This document shows positions 23,601 to 37,900 of a DNA stretch of 64,000 nt, piece after piece. The stretch is taken from NCBI RefSeq assembly GCF_031877795.1, contig NC_133942.1, forward strand, positions 4,836,001 through 4,900,000, written 5' to 3'. Position numbers and translations under genes: made by a program. This stretch comes from Strix aluco. Lineage: Eukaryota > Chordata > Aves > Strigiformes > Strigidae. A model generated the notes under the pieces. The model was not told the origin of the DNA. It did no database searches and worked only from the letters and a program-made list of their open reading frames with translations. How positions within the stretch are numbered: the first letter of the stretch is position 1; each line of letters begins with the position of its first letter.

Positions 23601-26600
23601 TCCTTTGTGATTTTCCCAGGTTGCTTCCATTTCTAGAATCTGACGTGGCTTGTCTTCTCTTTGAAGTGTTAAATAGCTTATTTATCCTGATCTTCACATG
23701 TAGTTTTTTGCTTATACCTAGTTCAGGTCTTTGGAGCCTTAATTTTAGGTTCTGTAGTTTTTCTTTTGTTGCTATGGTCTCTTTGTACTGATCTCCTTAT
23801 TTGAAGTTATGTAGTTTTTGAAAAATATCTGAATACCGAGAGGTCAGAAACGGCTTAGATATCTGCAGTGATTTGGTAACCATTTCTATGTTGTGATTTT
23901 ATGTAACTTTTTTGAGATGCAGATGAAAGAAAACATGCACAAACCATAGCTACAGGAAACGTAGTGTCATATTGGAACTATTGAAGTTTTCTCAGTTGTG
24001 TTATTGAGTACAAATCGGTATTCTTCACCTTTCAATTTGTTGTCATTGAGTACAGATAAGTAGTATTCCTTATAGGTGATGTAAATATTGTAGGGCTAGC
24101 CTCAAATAAGGAGGCAGAATCTGCAATGTTCACAGCATGTAAATAGAGATTTTCATATTTCAAATTTGAGGCTTTTGGAGGGGTGAAAAGTTGGTTTCTG
24201 AATGTGGAAGGAGGAGAAGTCAGGCATCAAATGCATCCCAAGCAGAATCTGGTACATTCTGACTTCTAGGTAGTGCTAGTTAAAGGCTTTTTCTGGTTCA
24301 GCTCGAGTGGAATATCTTGCGCTCATGGTAACAGCATTATCAGCCCAAAATCTGAAGTGTTATTTTTCTAAAGTAGTGTTTTTCAGTTGTTTTCTTTATT
24401 TACTGTTGTTGTCAGCTTTTCGTTTTACTGAGGAAATCAATCTAAAGGAAAAAAGACAGCATTCACGGTAGCGGAAAGTATCTGTCTATACTAGATCTGA
24501 TCTGCGTGCATTTCAATCAGCCCTATTTTTTGTTCTCTCTGGAACTTACTGTGGAGGCACGGCTGGTCATGACTCCATAGCAGAGATTGAACCTACGCTT
24601 TGGAGTTTCACCGCCTTTGCATTCACATTCATCATGCACAGGCTTTATTACTTTTTCAGGGCATTTTCAGGCATGTCCTTTGCTTATTTATTAAAATTAA
24701 AAGGACCTGTAAGAAATAGATTTTTGCCCTTATTTTTATCTTGTGTGATCTTAAAGAAACATTTTGCCCAAGTTCAGCCTATACACACGTCACTCCTGTT
24801 TCTGCGGAAGGCTTTGAAAGATTAACAACTGATGCATCTGTAATCATAACAGAAGCACTATATGGAGCATATTGATTGCTTAAATCTAGTTTAGCTCCTG
24901 TAATGTAACTTTATCATTCTTAACTTGCACGCTGAAGGGCTGTTGGTTATTGTGAGTGCACTGAGTGGAGGAGAGGGTGTGATGGGGGTGATGGTGGTCA
25001 TTTAGAGAAAAAAAAAAAAAGGGAAAATAATAATTGGCCTTTGTAGATTCTGCCTTACAGCTACTAGGGGTATCAAGTGCCTTGTTGAATTATTACCACA
25101 TGCAAAGCTAGATTCACTGGCCTGTCTTGACTGTGATTCCCCTGGGATACAAAGCAGCTGGATTGAATTGGTAAACTGAACCTCAAAACACAACACATCC
25201 AGTGAACTACCTATGTCACTAGCATCTGATTGCTTGTAACTTGTCCAGGCTTGCTGTATGTCGGTTGTATTAAGAAGGGAAAGTGGATTGTGGTTGAGTT
25301 GATGGTTTGTATCAGTAGCGCGAACATTGAAAATACATGTATCTTTAGAAAATGTGTGTCTCTTGTCACAGAACAAAATCAAGAAATGGTTTTAAGATAT
25401 GAAGTGCACTCAAGGAGTTCAGGCAGATTTAACTTTGTACTACGGTGTCAGAAAAAAGGTGGAGTTTGGTTTCAGCGAGGAGAGGTTGATGCATGTGTTA
25501 TAATTCCTTTCTCGTAGCTGTATGGTTATTGTCTGGTGTTACTTGCTACCACAGATCTTTGGAAAACTGAAGGGTAAAGGTCATGCCATTGCTTGAAACA
25601 TCTGGAAGGGGTGGTAGAATGGGGTAATAATCCGGTCCCTAGTGGCCAGGCAATTGCCATGGGTGTTATTGCTGATTTGTTCTATAACTTCCTTATCAGT
25701 GGTTTCAGAAACAGGACTTTATCTTTGAGGGCTTCTAAAGGTGCTCTGTGGGTGCTGAATTCTCTGCAAATAAGGAGAAATATTTCTGTTGTTAGTGCAG
25801 TGCAGTTTTTTTAATTGTGGAAGCTGTTACAGTTTTTTAGGTAGCATTTTGGAATTCTAGAAACAAGAACATCTTTTGCTTCATCATTTGGAAAATTTCT
25901 CTTCAGGTAATTTTCGAAGAGATTGATAGAAGGGCTTTAGATGTTGACCAAATGATATCTGGGTATCACTGTAAAGGCAGATCCACCTTTAATTCATTCT
26001 TCTACCTCTTACGATAACTGTTACATTTATGCAGTCTCTTACAGCAGTTTGAATCAGAAACATCCATGCTTGTTCTGTAATTGCTTATGTAATCTTCCAA
26101 GGCTATAACACAGCCTTCAGTGGTGTCTGTGTAGAAGTAATTTCATTTTCAGGTGCCATTTCCTAAATGTTTTTAGAATAAAAAAATAGCATACTTGTTT
26201 GCAAGTCTTCTGATTTGCATGTAGGGGGAAAGATTGATTGCAGAAGGAAGCTGTAATGTACTCTGCAGGTGCCTTACTGCTCACTATCAATGAGGTGAAA
26301 ATAAAAGCATGAGCTTGAATAAACCAGTTGGGCAAAAATCAACTTCAAAAAACCCCCACAAAACCTCTAATTTTTGTAATTGTAACTGACCTGCATTTTA
26401 GTATACTAATGGGTATATACATGACTCAGAGCCAAATTGAAATGGTGTAAATATTTGGCAAAAATAGCTCATAAAAGTCGTCTCTGAGTGTTCCTTTCCT
26501 TATCAGGCTTTTGATGCAGGAAAAGAGCAACTGGACAACTTTGCATTTACAACTCATTTAGCTTACCGGAAAGCTTAAGTTCAGTAACTTATCACAAAGG

Positions 26601-27534
26601 CATTACATGTTAATTATTTATTGTACAATTTGATGCTGGACTTCTTGCTCTAATAAACTTCTGGGGGAGTTGGTTGCTGTTTCTTTTAGGTCAGCTCCTC
26701 CCACCCCTCCCCTTTGTGTAAACTGTGGTGCATTTTCTCAGTATTTGCCTCTGAAGCTATTACTGAGCTGGATTTCACAACTTTTGATAAAATTAGAAAC
26801 ACATTTCTGTGATAAGTGTTCAGTTGCTGTGGCTTTGTCATCCCTATGTTTAGCTTTTTTGTCTCTGTAAAGGTAGAACTGTACCTGATCTAATTTCTCT
26901 ACATACGTTTTGCACTTTCAAACTTTGCTTTACAGAAAACGATCAATAAAAAATGTTTATCATGGAAGTCTGTTTAAAACTGTTCGTGACATCTGGCATA
27001 ATTCTTTATCTTACCAAAAAAGAAATTTGGTGATCAGAACTATCAGAGAAAATCTAAACTGCTGTGGTCAATATGATAGTCACTTTAATTTAAGCTTTTA
27101 AAGTTTTGAGAAACTGTCCTGATAGCTTGGAGATATTTTTCAGCACATCTGTAATATCATGTAAGATCTTTCTGAAGTTGCTTCACGATTTTTGGTGTAC
27201 AAAAGTAAGGATTTTTAGACTGTACTTCTGGAATGTGGGCATAACCTGGTTTGTGTCGTTCACAAGGCTAAACTTAAAGAACAATTAGGAAACTGTACGT
27301 ATGAATCTGCTGATGAATTTTTCAACCCTGAGAAAACCCTAGGCTTCCTTTTGCATCCCCCCACCCCATAGTGTCTGTGGGAAGTTGTGTAAGATGGATA
27401 ATGTACACACAAATATAGATAAGGGAGAAACACACAATACAAGAAAAAAGGACAGAGTTGGATGCAATCTGGATGTGTAAGGGAAGCAGAGAGGTGGTGA
27501 GCTGAGCTATAAAGTGCCACAGATGCTTGTTAGG
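14671..27534. other. Intron 1 segment, no embedded gene or transposon recognised
   Basis: The GC-rich island fades by about 14670 and the sequence becomes AT-rich. Two A tracts interrupted by TT lie at about 17821-17847, and A13 at 25008-25020. A T-rich interval (about 20230-20890) gives a 135-codon hydrophobic frame that is a composition artefact. The interval about 26520-26660 (TTAATTATTTATTG context) looks complex enough to be conserved, but nothing more can be said by eye. No exon 2 signature. Confidence 0.55.
27528..27534. repeat. Left target-site duplication of the solo LTR
   Basis: TGTTAGG lies directly before the LTR's TG and is repeated exactly after its CA at 28480-28486. Seven bases is longer than the 4-6 usual for vertebrate endogenous retroviruses. 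Confidence 0.75.
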
Positions 27535-28479
27535 TGTCTTGGTTTGAGTCCAGACGGCAATTGAGCACCACGTAGCTGCTAGCTCACCCCTTTCCACTCA
27601 GGAATAGGAAGAAGATGAAGCAAAAGGCTCAGGAATCAAGACAGAGACAGGGACGGATGACTCACCCATTATGGTCAGGGCAAAGCACAAACTTGTTAGG
27701 GGAAGGAGAAGAACATGAATTTAATTCAAACACTGACAACAGCAACACTTAACAGAGTAGGACAGTGAGAAGTATTATCACATCTTAAAAACGCCTCCAC
27801 CCACCCCTTCCTTTCTTCTGGGGCTCAGCTTTGCTCCCAATTTCTCTATCTCTTCCCCTCCAGCGGCGCAGGGGGCAGGGAATGGGGGTTGCGGTCAGTC
27901 CACCGCTCCTTCCTCCTCGGGGGAGGACTCCTCGCGTTCTTCCCCTGCTCCGTGTGGTTCCTTTCTCACAGGAGACAGTCCTCCCTGAACTTCCTCTGGC
28001 GTGAGTCCTACCCACAGCCCTTCCCAAGGTGGCTCTGGTGCGGGTCACTGCCATGTGTTGCAGCCCTTCCAGCACTGAACTACAACAGCAGGGGCTGCTT
28101 CTCTCAGAGTCCCGGCCTTCTTCGGGCTCAGCCCCCTGCTCCGGCATGGGGTCCTCCATGGGCTGCAGGAGGGCATCTGCTCCCCTGGTGACCTCCATGG
28201 GCACAGGGCACAGCCGGCCCTCTCCCCACAGGCTGAGGGGGTCTCTGCTCTGGCACACCCACGCACCTTTCTTCCACCAACCTCAGTGTTTTCAGAGGTG
28301 TCTCCCTCACAACTCCAGCTCCCCCCTCCCAGGTTTCCCTTCTTAAATACTTCATCCACCATCGCTAATTGGCTCGGCCTGGGCCAGAGGCAGGTTTGAC
28401 CTGGAGCTGGGGGAGCTTCGAGAAGCTTCTTACAGTGGCCACCGCTGTGTCTGCCTCCCCTGCTATCACAAACCCATCA
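27535..28479 (-). mobile_element. Solo LTR of an avian endogenous retrovirus, reverse orientation
   Basis: The 945-bp unit has TG...CA termini when read on either strand (plus-strand ends TGTCTTGG and CCCATCA) and is flanked by an exact 7-bp direct repeat TGTTAGG (27528-27534 and 28480-28486). Read on the minus strand it has a TATA-like TATTTAAG at about 28340-28352, an ATTAAA polyadenylation signal at 27720-27725, and a GC-rich middle. The minus-strand sequence resembles an LTR type I have seen repeatedly in bird genomes, including the AAGCTTCTCGAAGCTCCCCC segment and the TTCAGGGAGGACTGTCTCCT segment. No internal retroviral genes remain, so it is a solo LTR. ORFs of up to 157 codons within it are non-coding. 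It opposes NEO1 transcription. Confidence 0.85.
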
Positions 28480-28486
28480 TGTTAGG
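28480..28486. repeat. Right target-site duplication of the solo LTR
   Basis: TGTTAGG here is the exact copy of the seven bases before the LTR at 27528-27534. Confidence 0.75.
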
Positions 28487-28910
28487 CAACAGCACTAGTC
28501 TATCACATGATGGTAGTAAAAGAGTTTGACAGATCTTTTAGTGTCTTCATCTTTTCTGTGCAAATTCACCTTGGAGTGGGAGTGAGTAGCATGTCATTCT
28601 GAGCTTTGGATTTTACATGGGTGAGTAATATGTTTTTATACAAGTTCCTTAACCTTCGCTGGATTTTCAGACTGAGGTAGTTATCTACATTTTTAAAAGT
28701 GTGAAATTTATGTATCTTTAATGCTAATATAATGCATAAACACCTACATACTTTGTAGAAGTAGGATTTCACTTGATAAAGTTGCAGAAATATAATTTGG
28801 TTTTGTAGGGAGATGGTTGTATTTACTTTGTGACTTGCTATAAAGCCGTGAGGCTCTGTAAGGATGTTGAAGCTGCTCAGCAGAGCTACGAGGTGAATAG
28901 GGCTCCTGAG

Positions 28911-28955
28911 AATTGGGGTGGGGAGGGGGAGAATACTTTCCCCCACCCCAGAATT
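28911..28955. repeat. Imperfect inverted repeat with G-rich arm
   Basis: AATTGGGGTGGGGAGGGGGA is followed after a short loop by TTTCCCCCACCCCAGAATT, which is near-complementary. The arms can form an extended stem. The G-rich arm has three adjacent G-runs, close to but short of a four-run quadruplex pattern. Confidence 0.7.
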
Positions 28956-31900
28956 GGAAAAGGTAGCGTTTACACCCTTTCTAGCTGTCAGCAATTAGCT
29001 TTTCAAGTAAACATTGAAAGGATTTTTAAATATGTGAAGAGGAATATAATTATGAGAATCTTTCTACCTTAATGTGGCCTGGAAGCCACACTGATTGAAT
29101 AATTTTATTGAGATATATTTACTTGGCTAAGTAGGTGAATGTAAAATCCAAACCTGAATACCGTAGTGAGGGCCTCCTTCCTCGGAATTGTTTTCTTTCA
29201 ATTAGCGTGGTGCTCAGAGCCTTTCTCAAGTGCTCCTCTTGTTCCTCATTGTAGAAAAAATATTTTTCCTTTCTTAATGCTTTTTAAAAATCACTTTAAC
29301 CCTTGACCACTCTGGTCTGAAGTTGAATAGAAGAAGAATAGAGTAGCTGGCTGTGCCTGTACCGAGGTTTGAAATAGGAAGAGAAATCTTGCTTTCTAAT
29401 TTTGCTTGTTCTTTTTTTTTCTAGTATATTTTAGTGCAAGAGCAGAAGTCTGCCTTGCTTAATGAACATGTACAAACTTTGGTTGTATCTTGCAGGAGTG
29501 TAAGGCCTTTTAATGACGCAAAATTTACAGAATTTTGAGAGGTCTTAATTTGTCTGAAGCTCAAAAAAACAGCCATTAATGGTTGTAATTTCGAGTCATT
29601 GCCAGTATTGTGAACCCCAAAAGACGTCCGTGTTCTTTCCTGGGCTTTGGATGTTAGAGCGCTAGTCCGGTCTTTCCGAGGCTTGCTCTAATCCTGTTGC
29701 TGATATTTTCATTGCTTGACAGAGCAGAGGAATGTCTGAGGCCGCAGCAGGGGGCTGGAGAAAGCTGTTCGCCATCAATGGCAGCAAGAATTGAGCTGTG
29801 ATTGGGGAAGGGCTGCTGCACTCCCCTGCATTTGAAAAGAAGTGGCTACAGCCCAGCAGATTTTCCTTCCCAGGATGAGGAGGAGTAATTTACACACGGC
29901 GCAGCACGCTTGTCTTGTGGTGTGGGAAGAGATGAAGGCAGAATTTATGCAGCTTTATTTACTCAAGAAATTAAATGCCTTTCTGTAACTATGGGCACTG
30001 AGGACCAGAATTACAACTCATTACTTTATACCTGAAGCGACTCTTGCCCTGCTGTACCTCTCTGATACCAGTTTTGGCTAATGGTTTTATCAAAATGATA
30101 ACAAATTTTAGTGGTGATAAATTTTAGAAAGACTAAGAACGTAAACCACTACTTCCAGTGTGATGTCTATCAAAGACAAAGCTTTTCATAATCTGTTGTG
30201 GCAGTTTTTCTAGGTGGTTGTTCTTAATTCACACTTGCACTGGCAACATTTTCATGGTGAAGAGCAAGAAAAATACACCTACTCTGAGAGCTAAGTGAAT
30301 TTCATTACTACAAAGACAAATGCAGGAAAGCATGTGACTTAAACATAAAAATTTACTTTTTTTGATATCTGAGGTTAAACAATTAAAATATTATTCTGTA
30401 ACGTTGCAATGGGGTGTGGATGATTACATTGAAATGTAGCTGTGCCTTTTTGATGTTGTTTATCTAAACATTAGTCAATGGTGTAGCCCTTAGATGTATA
30501 CTTTGCTTGAAAAGCATTATGATTCTCACCATTAGATCTTAATGATGCCAATATTAAGTCAATTCTTTCTGTGAAAACTGAGTAGCTAATCCATATGCAC
30601 ATTTTTTTGTGCCAAAAATTGATTTTAATACTTATGTGTCCCTAGCTTTCCTGGGTTCTTGGGACATTATTTTAAGAAATGTTTAGAGAAGTGTCTTTTA
30701 CATTAGTATTGGTTTTGTGGCATGGTACAGATCTGACAGGAATTAAATTTATGAAATGTATATAGTCATTGCAAGGATTTTTCATGTGGGCTAAACAATA
30801 TAGTTCTTAATACATTAAAACAGAGAGGTTTGTGGGAATACAACGCAGCTAGCTGCCTTGTGTCTTGAAAGCTCCGACGAAAGCACTGTAATTATGTTCA
30901 CTAATTCAGAAGAATACAATCTGTGACTTTGATTCAGTGGCTCCCATCATACACAGATGTCACAAAAATATGTAAGTACTTGTTTTGGTGAATTGACATG
31001 ACTTCTAGTATCCATCCAAAAGTCTCCACAGCATGAGAACTTTAGGATACATTGCTAATTTGCATCAGTTGTAGATAGAGGGTACCATGCATACAGATTT
31101 ATGCTGCTAAATTTAGACATAAAGCATAATATTAGCTCAAACACCTACTTAAAAATAGTTTAAAAAGTGTACTTGTCTCTTGCTGTAGAGCAGTACAGAC
31201 AAGCTCACCTTGTGGGGACTCAGCAACTAGCAAAACCCCTCATAATCGCAAAGGCGGTTGTCCCGATGAAGTAAAGGTGTACTGGAAGGGCGTGTGGATC
31301 GGGGGCCCAGGGTGCTGAAAGGTTGATGGCTCTTACTGGCTAGTGCAGCACCACTTAAATTATTAAAATACGATCATTGTACTGAAGCAACTGATACAGG
31401 GGGGGTAAAAGGGTGCTATTCCAATTCCTTCGTTGCACTGTTTCATAGGCCTGTGCATTGTGAAGGTGTTGCGTGCTGGTAATAGCAATTGCATTTCACT
31501 GTTTCTGCTGTACTGCTTGCTTACTTTCCAAAATACAGAAGTTATTTGAGGCATTATTGGGTTCTTTGAATTTTGTGTAAAGGTGTGGTTGTTGAGTGGT
31601 GTCTGCAGGTGTCTGACACGGGTGATGGAAGTGGAAGCAGTGGCTGCCTGTCCGGGCTTCAGTACTGCTTTATTCAGGGAGCTGGTCCCCGTTAATGAGG
31701 ACCTGATGGTGGGATGGAGCTGCACTTTCTGTCACACTGCAAATCTTAATCGATTTATACTTGTATGCACTTCATGTTTTCTTTAGCAAGTTTTTGCTAC
31801 CTTTTGTAGTATATTTTTCCTGTAGATCTTTACATATTTTTGGTGCTGTGTCAACTAAAAGGAATTCTGTAGACATGAAACTGCATTAGCAATCGGTTGG

Positions 31901-34900
31901 GCACTATACTCCACAGTGTGCACCCCCTCTCCAGTAGCTGTTTCTAGTGGCACTAGGCACTTTGCATGCATGCTGTTTATTTTGAAGAAAACTAGAAATT
32001 AAAATAAAATGTGTCAGTCTTTTCATAACAGTTTTCATGTGGAAATACATCTACTTGGCTTGTTACTTCGACAAACGGATTTTATCATAATGTGTTGTTT
32101 CACTGTTGGTTTGTGCAGATTATACCATTCTTATGCATATAGTCTGGTCACATAATAGTTTATTCATGACTAAAAATTATTTTGGAGAAGTGCAGAGCTA
32201 CTAGCAGTTGACACTTTCCTGAGTCTTTCTGAATGGTTTGAAATCACTGTGAACTCTTGAACTGTCTTTTCTTGTTCCTCAGAGTATTAGCTTTATCGCT
32301 TGAGAAACGAGTGCAATTTGTGTGCAAAGAATACACAATATTTCATCCTTTCACCCTCCAATTTTACTTTATATGGTAATCAAAATACCAAATTCCAAAA
32401 CGTGAATATTCTCACGTGACCGCAGGGTGTAAGGTGACCTCCTTGGCTCTGGTCCCAGTCCAGGAATGTATCGTTTCTTTGAGTTAGACTTTGAAACAGG
32501 TATTACTTTACAATTTAATTGGCTGCATACATCTCGAAAAGGATATAAACCAGTGGGTTTTTCCACTATGGAGACATAAAGGCTTGTTTCACAGAAGAGA
32601 AGGCATAAACAAGCTGGTACAAGGAACCCTGTATGAACTGAGCTATACTGTATACTTCAGGGGAAAAAAAAAAAAAAGTAAGAATTTTTTTTGGGCCTTG
32701 TGGGTTTTGGCAATGTCAAACAAAACAGTCAATGTTCTCCTAGAAAAACTAAAGAATTCTTTTATATCTTGAAAACATATTTAAAGACCCCCTGGTCTTT
32801 GTGCATTGCTGCACATGTTGTTCAGTCTTACTTTTGCTGGAGGTTTCATGCTTAGTTAGTATGGTCACTGTGTTTTCTGTGTTCTGGTGACAATTTCAGA
32901 TCTGGGGCAGCAATCAGCTGCTTTTAAACCAAAGGCCACTGGCAATTAGAGAAAAGAAAAAAGAAAAAAATTCAAAATGTTTTGAGGGGTAAACCCTCTG
33001 TTTTGGAGTTTTTTTTCTCTTTTATTTTAATAACTGAAAGTGATCTAATTAGTCTCTGTAGCTGGATCCAAAAGCCTTTTGCTGACCTATATTCAGACCC
33101 CTTTCATCAGCTCCTATGTGGTGAAGATCTTTGTAGTAGTTAGTTAGCAGTAAGGAGCCAGACATTGCAAGGAGGGTGGATAAGCCTTTTAGTTCTTTGA
33201 ATCTTGTTTTGCTAGTTGTTTGTTCATTCCTTACTTTAGTATTTGTGGCTTATCTTCAATTTTAATCTTACTTTACTGTTTTGACCTTCCTTCTTTCTAA
33301 TCTGTGGCTTTTAATGTTTAAAAGGTCCTAAATATTTGATCAAAATAAAACTAATTCCCCTTCTGAAGCGAATAAATCACTTTAAAAGTGACAGAAAGAG
33401 AAACCATATGCAGGCAAAATGTAGTTTGAGGGGAAAGATACAGCGTGCAAGCATACACAATCAATTACTGAAACTTGGCACTAATGTTCCCTCTGCTCCC
33501 TACTTAGCCACTTTCAGGCTTATAGTGCAACTTAGGTAGTTTCCATTAATCTATTTAACGTTAAGAGCTCTGGGTGCAGAACTTTTGCCTGTGCGTTCTC
33601 TTAAAATCTCATTTTCTCCTAGTTGCCTCTGTCTGGTTTCTCCAGTTTCTTGTTCTTGGTGTGTTCCGTTCAGTTAGCTGCATCAAGACCCATTTCTTAA
33701 TTATTTTGAGTGGAGAACAGGGATATAAATTAGTGTGTCTCTGCTGTTTCATAATTGCAAGTAGGATGTAGTAATAACGTGTATCCTTCCTAATGCTGTA
33801 GCAGAGTCTTTCTGCTGTTCACATTTACAATAAATTCTGTTTTGTGAAAAGCTGATGGTGAAATTACCACATTTGTATTACTCAGATTTGGGACTAGAGG
33901 ATAATCTTGTAACTGCTAACTAGTGAAGGTTGTTACAGAGCTCTGAAGATGTCAGGTGCTGCAGAAGTGATACACAGTCTTCATCCTGAGGCAGCATTAA
34001 TCAAACTGATGAACGTGTAAAGGAGAAGGCAGATATGGTTAACATTTATGGCAAAATAGTTTATAGGTATTTGCTGAAATACTTATGATGTTTTTCCCTA
34101 GTGGATTTGGTTACTAATAACAAGGTGGAAAAGAAGTTATTAGAAATTATCACTGTTTTCCCTTTTTACAAAATCTGAAATCTCATTTTCAAGTAATTCT
34201 TGACCCATTAACTCCTGTAAATTTTGTTTAATCCTATCTGAATATTTTCTGGCAAGGTGGTTAAAATATTATTGAAACACAGGGTATCATTTAAAGAAGT
34301 TTTATTTTAAAAAAGTAAATATTTAAAGTTTTGCCTACTTTAAAATCAACATTTATATTAACGCATAACTAAATAGTCTGGCAGTACAAGCCTGACATTT
34401 AAAAGAAATTCATATTAGTAGGAGGGGGAAGTCACTAGATAAGCACTGGAAGTAAAGTTTAATCAGCTGGATTCTGACAGATACCAGGCTTTATGCTAGT
34501 GCAAGAAACAGTCACTTCGATGAAAGTTCCATAGATACTTCATGCAATCTTACAATATTAATAAGGAACAGGAAAATCAGGGCAACTGTGTCCTCTGATC
34601 CAGTCTGTAAATTAAGAAGCGCGGGTAAGAAGCAGAAGTCATAGGACCTTGTGATCAAAGCTGTTCAGCTCACCTACTGTAGAGACTTCTGTTCAACAGA
34701 TAGATCTTAAATGTGTGGAACATGGTAAACTTGTAAGGTGAGCATTTAATGTCTATTGTTTAAAAAAAACCCCAACAAACAACACCCAGGCAACTTTTCC
34801 ATGTGTTTACAGCATTCAAGTTAATTCTCTAGAAAAGCAGCTTGGCACTGATATTAAGTAATTTCATGTGATAAATATTTCTTTCTAATGTAATAACATG

Positions 34901-37900
34901 TAAAAAGTAATAGAGGTGGGTTTTGAGCAGTATGATTGCCTGCTGATATACATAAAATATCTTTCTTGGTCCAAAAATTAAGGTTTGGTGTTGTGATTAC
35001 AGGGTAACGTCTTGAAAATTATCAGCCTAGCTTTGGGGGAGAAGGTTTATAAGAATAAAATCATTATTTTTAGAACAATCAGGGTATGGGATGACGCAAT
35101 AAAACTTTTCTTGTTCTTCAGAGTAATAGAATTAATAGATTGTGTATCTGTTAGGTTGGTGTGGTTTTTTTATTTTCCCTTGGTCTGACTAAGCACTGAG
35201 AGGCTACCACTTGACAAAATCCTAACTTAAAAGTTCTGGTGACCTAATTTTTTTTTGAGTACAGCACTTCTATGGAAAATAAGTCTGATGGAATTCTAGT
35301 AACTAACTAATATATTGCACATTAAGATCAGTTGCAGGTAAAATTCTGTTATGTTGTTGCACATGCAGACACATTACTGTTTTGGAAGGAATTATTTGTT
35401 ACCTTAATGATGAGGGAAAATTAGGAATTTGGAGCATGAAGAAGCATCAGGTTAAATGCATCGTGAAAGAAATCCTTTTCTTCCGTCTGCCGTGTTTGTG
35501 GTGATTTACTACCTATTATTTTCCTTCTTTCAGACTTGTCCCCCGCCTTGCTTTTCCATTTGTGATTGGAGACCATGCTGCTTACACATGAATTATAAAA
35601 AGCCTGAGACTTTGGGCATTACCTATCAGTTCATTCTTACTCTCCTTCCTTATGGTGACAGGTTTGGCCAGAAGAAAAACCTATTGTTAGTGAGCCAGAA
35701 TCAGGTCTGTGTCTGCGTTTTAGGAATGTGCTTTTAATATTCTTGGACAACTTACCTCTCAACAAGAATTGTTGGTGTTGGAGCTGCAGACTGAATAAAC
35801 TTCCTGAAAGGAAGCAATTGTAAAATATCCAGGAAGTTATTAGGAAATGCAAACTTCTGCTCCTGTCTGCGAACTATATGAAGTGTTCAGACTTTAATAG
35901 CACCAAGCTGCACACCATAGAGCTTGAAAAAAATGGATTTGATCTTCAGTAACAGGAAACTTTTTTTATAGACTAGGTGTCAGAAACGTGACATCAAGTA
36001 CTGTTAAAGCACAGGCTTTTAAAAAGTTTCTTAACCAGCCTGAGAAAAATGGTTTGTGGCAGTTCTTTGCAATGTACAGTACTTGGCACGGCTGATAGAA
36101 GTGGATCTAATTTTCATTATTTTTCATGTTGATCCAATTTTATTTTTGAATACTAGCTTGTTGACTTCACTGTACTTCTATCTGGGAAAAATAGGCAGAA
36201 TAGAAAAAATAGTTAGGGAAAGTGTAACAAGAAAGGCAGGCCTGAAAAGGGAGGCATAAGAGAAGATGAATTTCTGTATGTTAGCATGTAGCTTTATAGG
36301 GGCCCTCCTGGTTTTCCTTGTTTGAACTTTACCTCGTCTGAAAACAGCCTTAGAGTTGCAGCCTGTATCCTGCTTTCTCTAGTAACACTTTTTATTAGTG
36401 GCAGAGTGACATAATGTGTTTTTTGTTTGGTTCCTTCCCCGCCCTGGCTCTCGCCCACCAGCCAGACCTGGTTGGGCTGATGCAGGATGGGAGTCACTGT
36501 GCTGCTGCACTGCCATTTCTGTGTGTTTTATCCTCACTAGATTAGACTGATTTTAAAAGAAAGGAGTATCTTTTCATGGGATTGAACACCCTTTATGGTT
36601 TTTCTCAATGAGAATTGAAGTCTGTGAGGATAAAGAAAATTTTAGGTGATTAAGTGTGTTCTTTGGCTGCTATAATAGGTGTGATTTCTTTGTTTTTTTC
36701 TTATTAATGTAAGTCAGAACTGTCAGCATGTAAGTATGCAGTCTCAGATGGAATAATGATTGGTTAGCTAACTGCAAGTGTTACAGAAGTATAAAGTCAG
36801 TCTGTCCTCCTTTCTTGGGATAATGTAGATGAGGAATAGCGCTTTTTTTTTGTATTTGACCATGACCATTTTGAATCTTGAGCAAGTTTGAGTGTCTCTT
36901 GAACGTTCGTCAGGAGAACTGAAAAATTTGAGAAATTTCAGGGTGTGAAGGAAAAACGTTAACGTGCAATGTATATTTTGTGGCGGTACTTTTACCATTT
37001 GGCACAGATGCTGTTAACTTGTTTCACTAAAAGACTCCAGCAGAAGGTTTATTGAGGGAGCTGAAATATATTTTTGAAGCTGCGAAGTGCCATACTTGTC
37101 ACGTTAATTTTGTAGTCTGCTTCAGGGTTGTTTACTGCTGCCCACCGCTGCTGCACAGACCACGTTACTAAGAGCCCTATCCAGCTGCTTCGTCTTCTCT
37201 TTCTTTTCCCTAAAGCTTAGCCTGGCTCGATGAAACACCATTATACAGAAGGAGCAAAATCTGTGGTGGGCCACATGAAGTAAGACAGACCGACTATCTT
37301 TAAATGTGGTCAGAGTTAGTTTGCAGAGTCTCCTCCTAGAAGTAATTCGTAACTGCTCTTGGAGAGAAGATGATACTGCCTCTGGTGCACTCATGCTGTG
37401 AGATCTGTGTTATCCCAGAGGAATGCCGCTGTAATGGTGCTTCGCAAATTGAAATTCTGTCTTTGTAGCAAGGGCTTTATCCAGTGGTTGCTTTGAAAAT
37501 CAGAACCAGTTCATAGACTGATGCTGGAAGCTGGCCGAGCTGGTGAAAGAAGTTGCACTGAGTTGCTGTTCCTTTGTCACCTTCTGCCTTGTGAGGGAGA
37601 GGACAGCTGTGTTTGGTGTTTATTAAAGATTTTCTTCAAGTTCAGCTGTAAATACAGCGAGCTGTAGGTGACACCCTAAACAGGAATATGGGAGGGTGCT
37701 GTGGTTAAGTCCTTATCTGAAGGAAAGGGGAGAAGCTGTCCTAGCAAGTTGCAGACTGCAGACGTGCTGCCCAACTCGTCAGGAAATTAGATGATACGCT
37801 TCACATCAGCACCATATCTCCATGTACTGTACACTTGTAACAGCACTGCTGCTGTGTAACTACAGCTGGGTTTTCACAGTTTCAGAGACTAGTAGTCAGT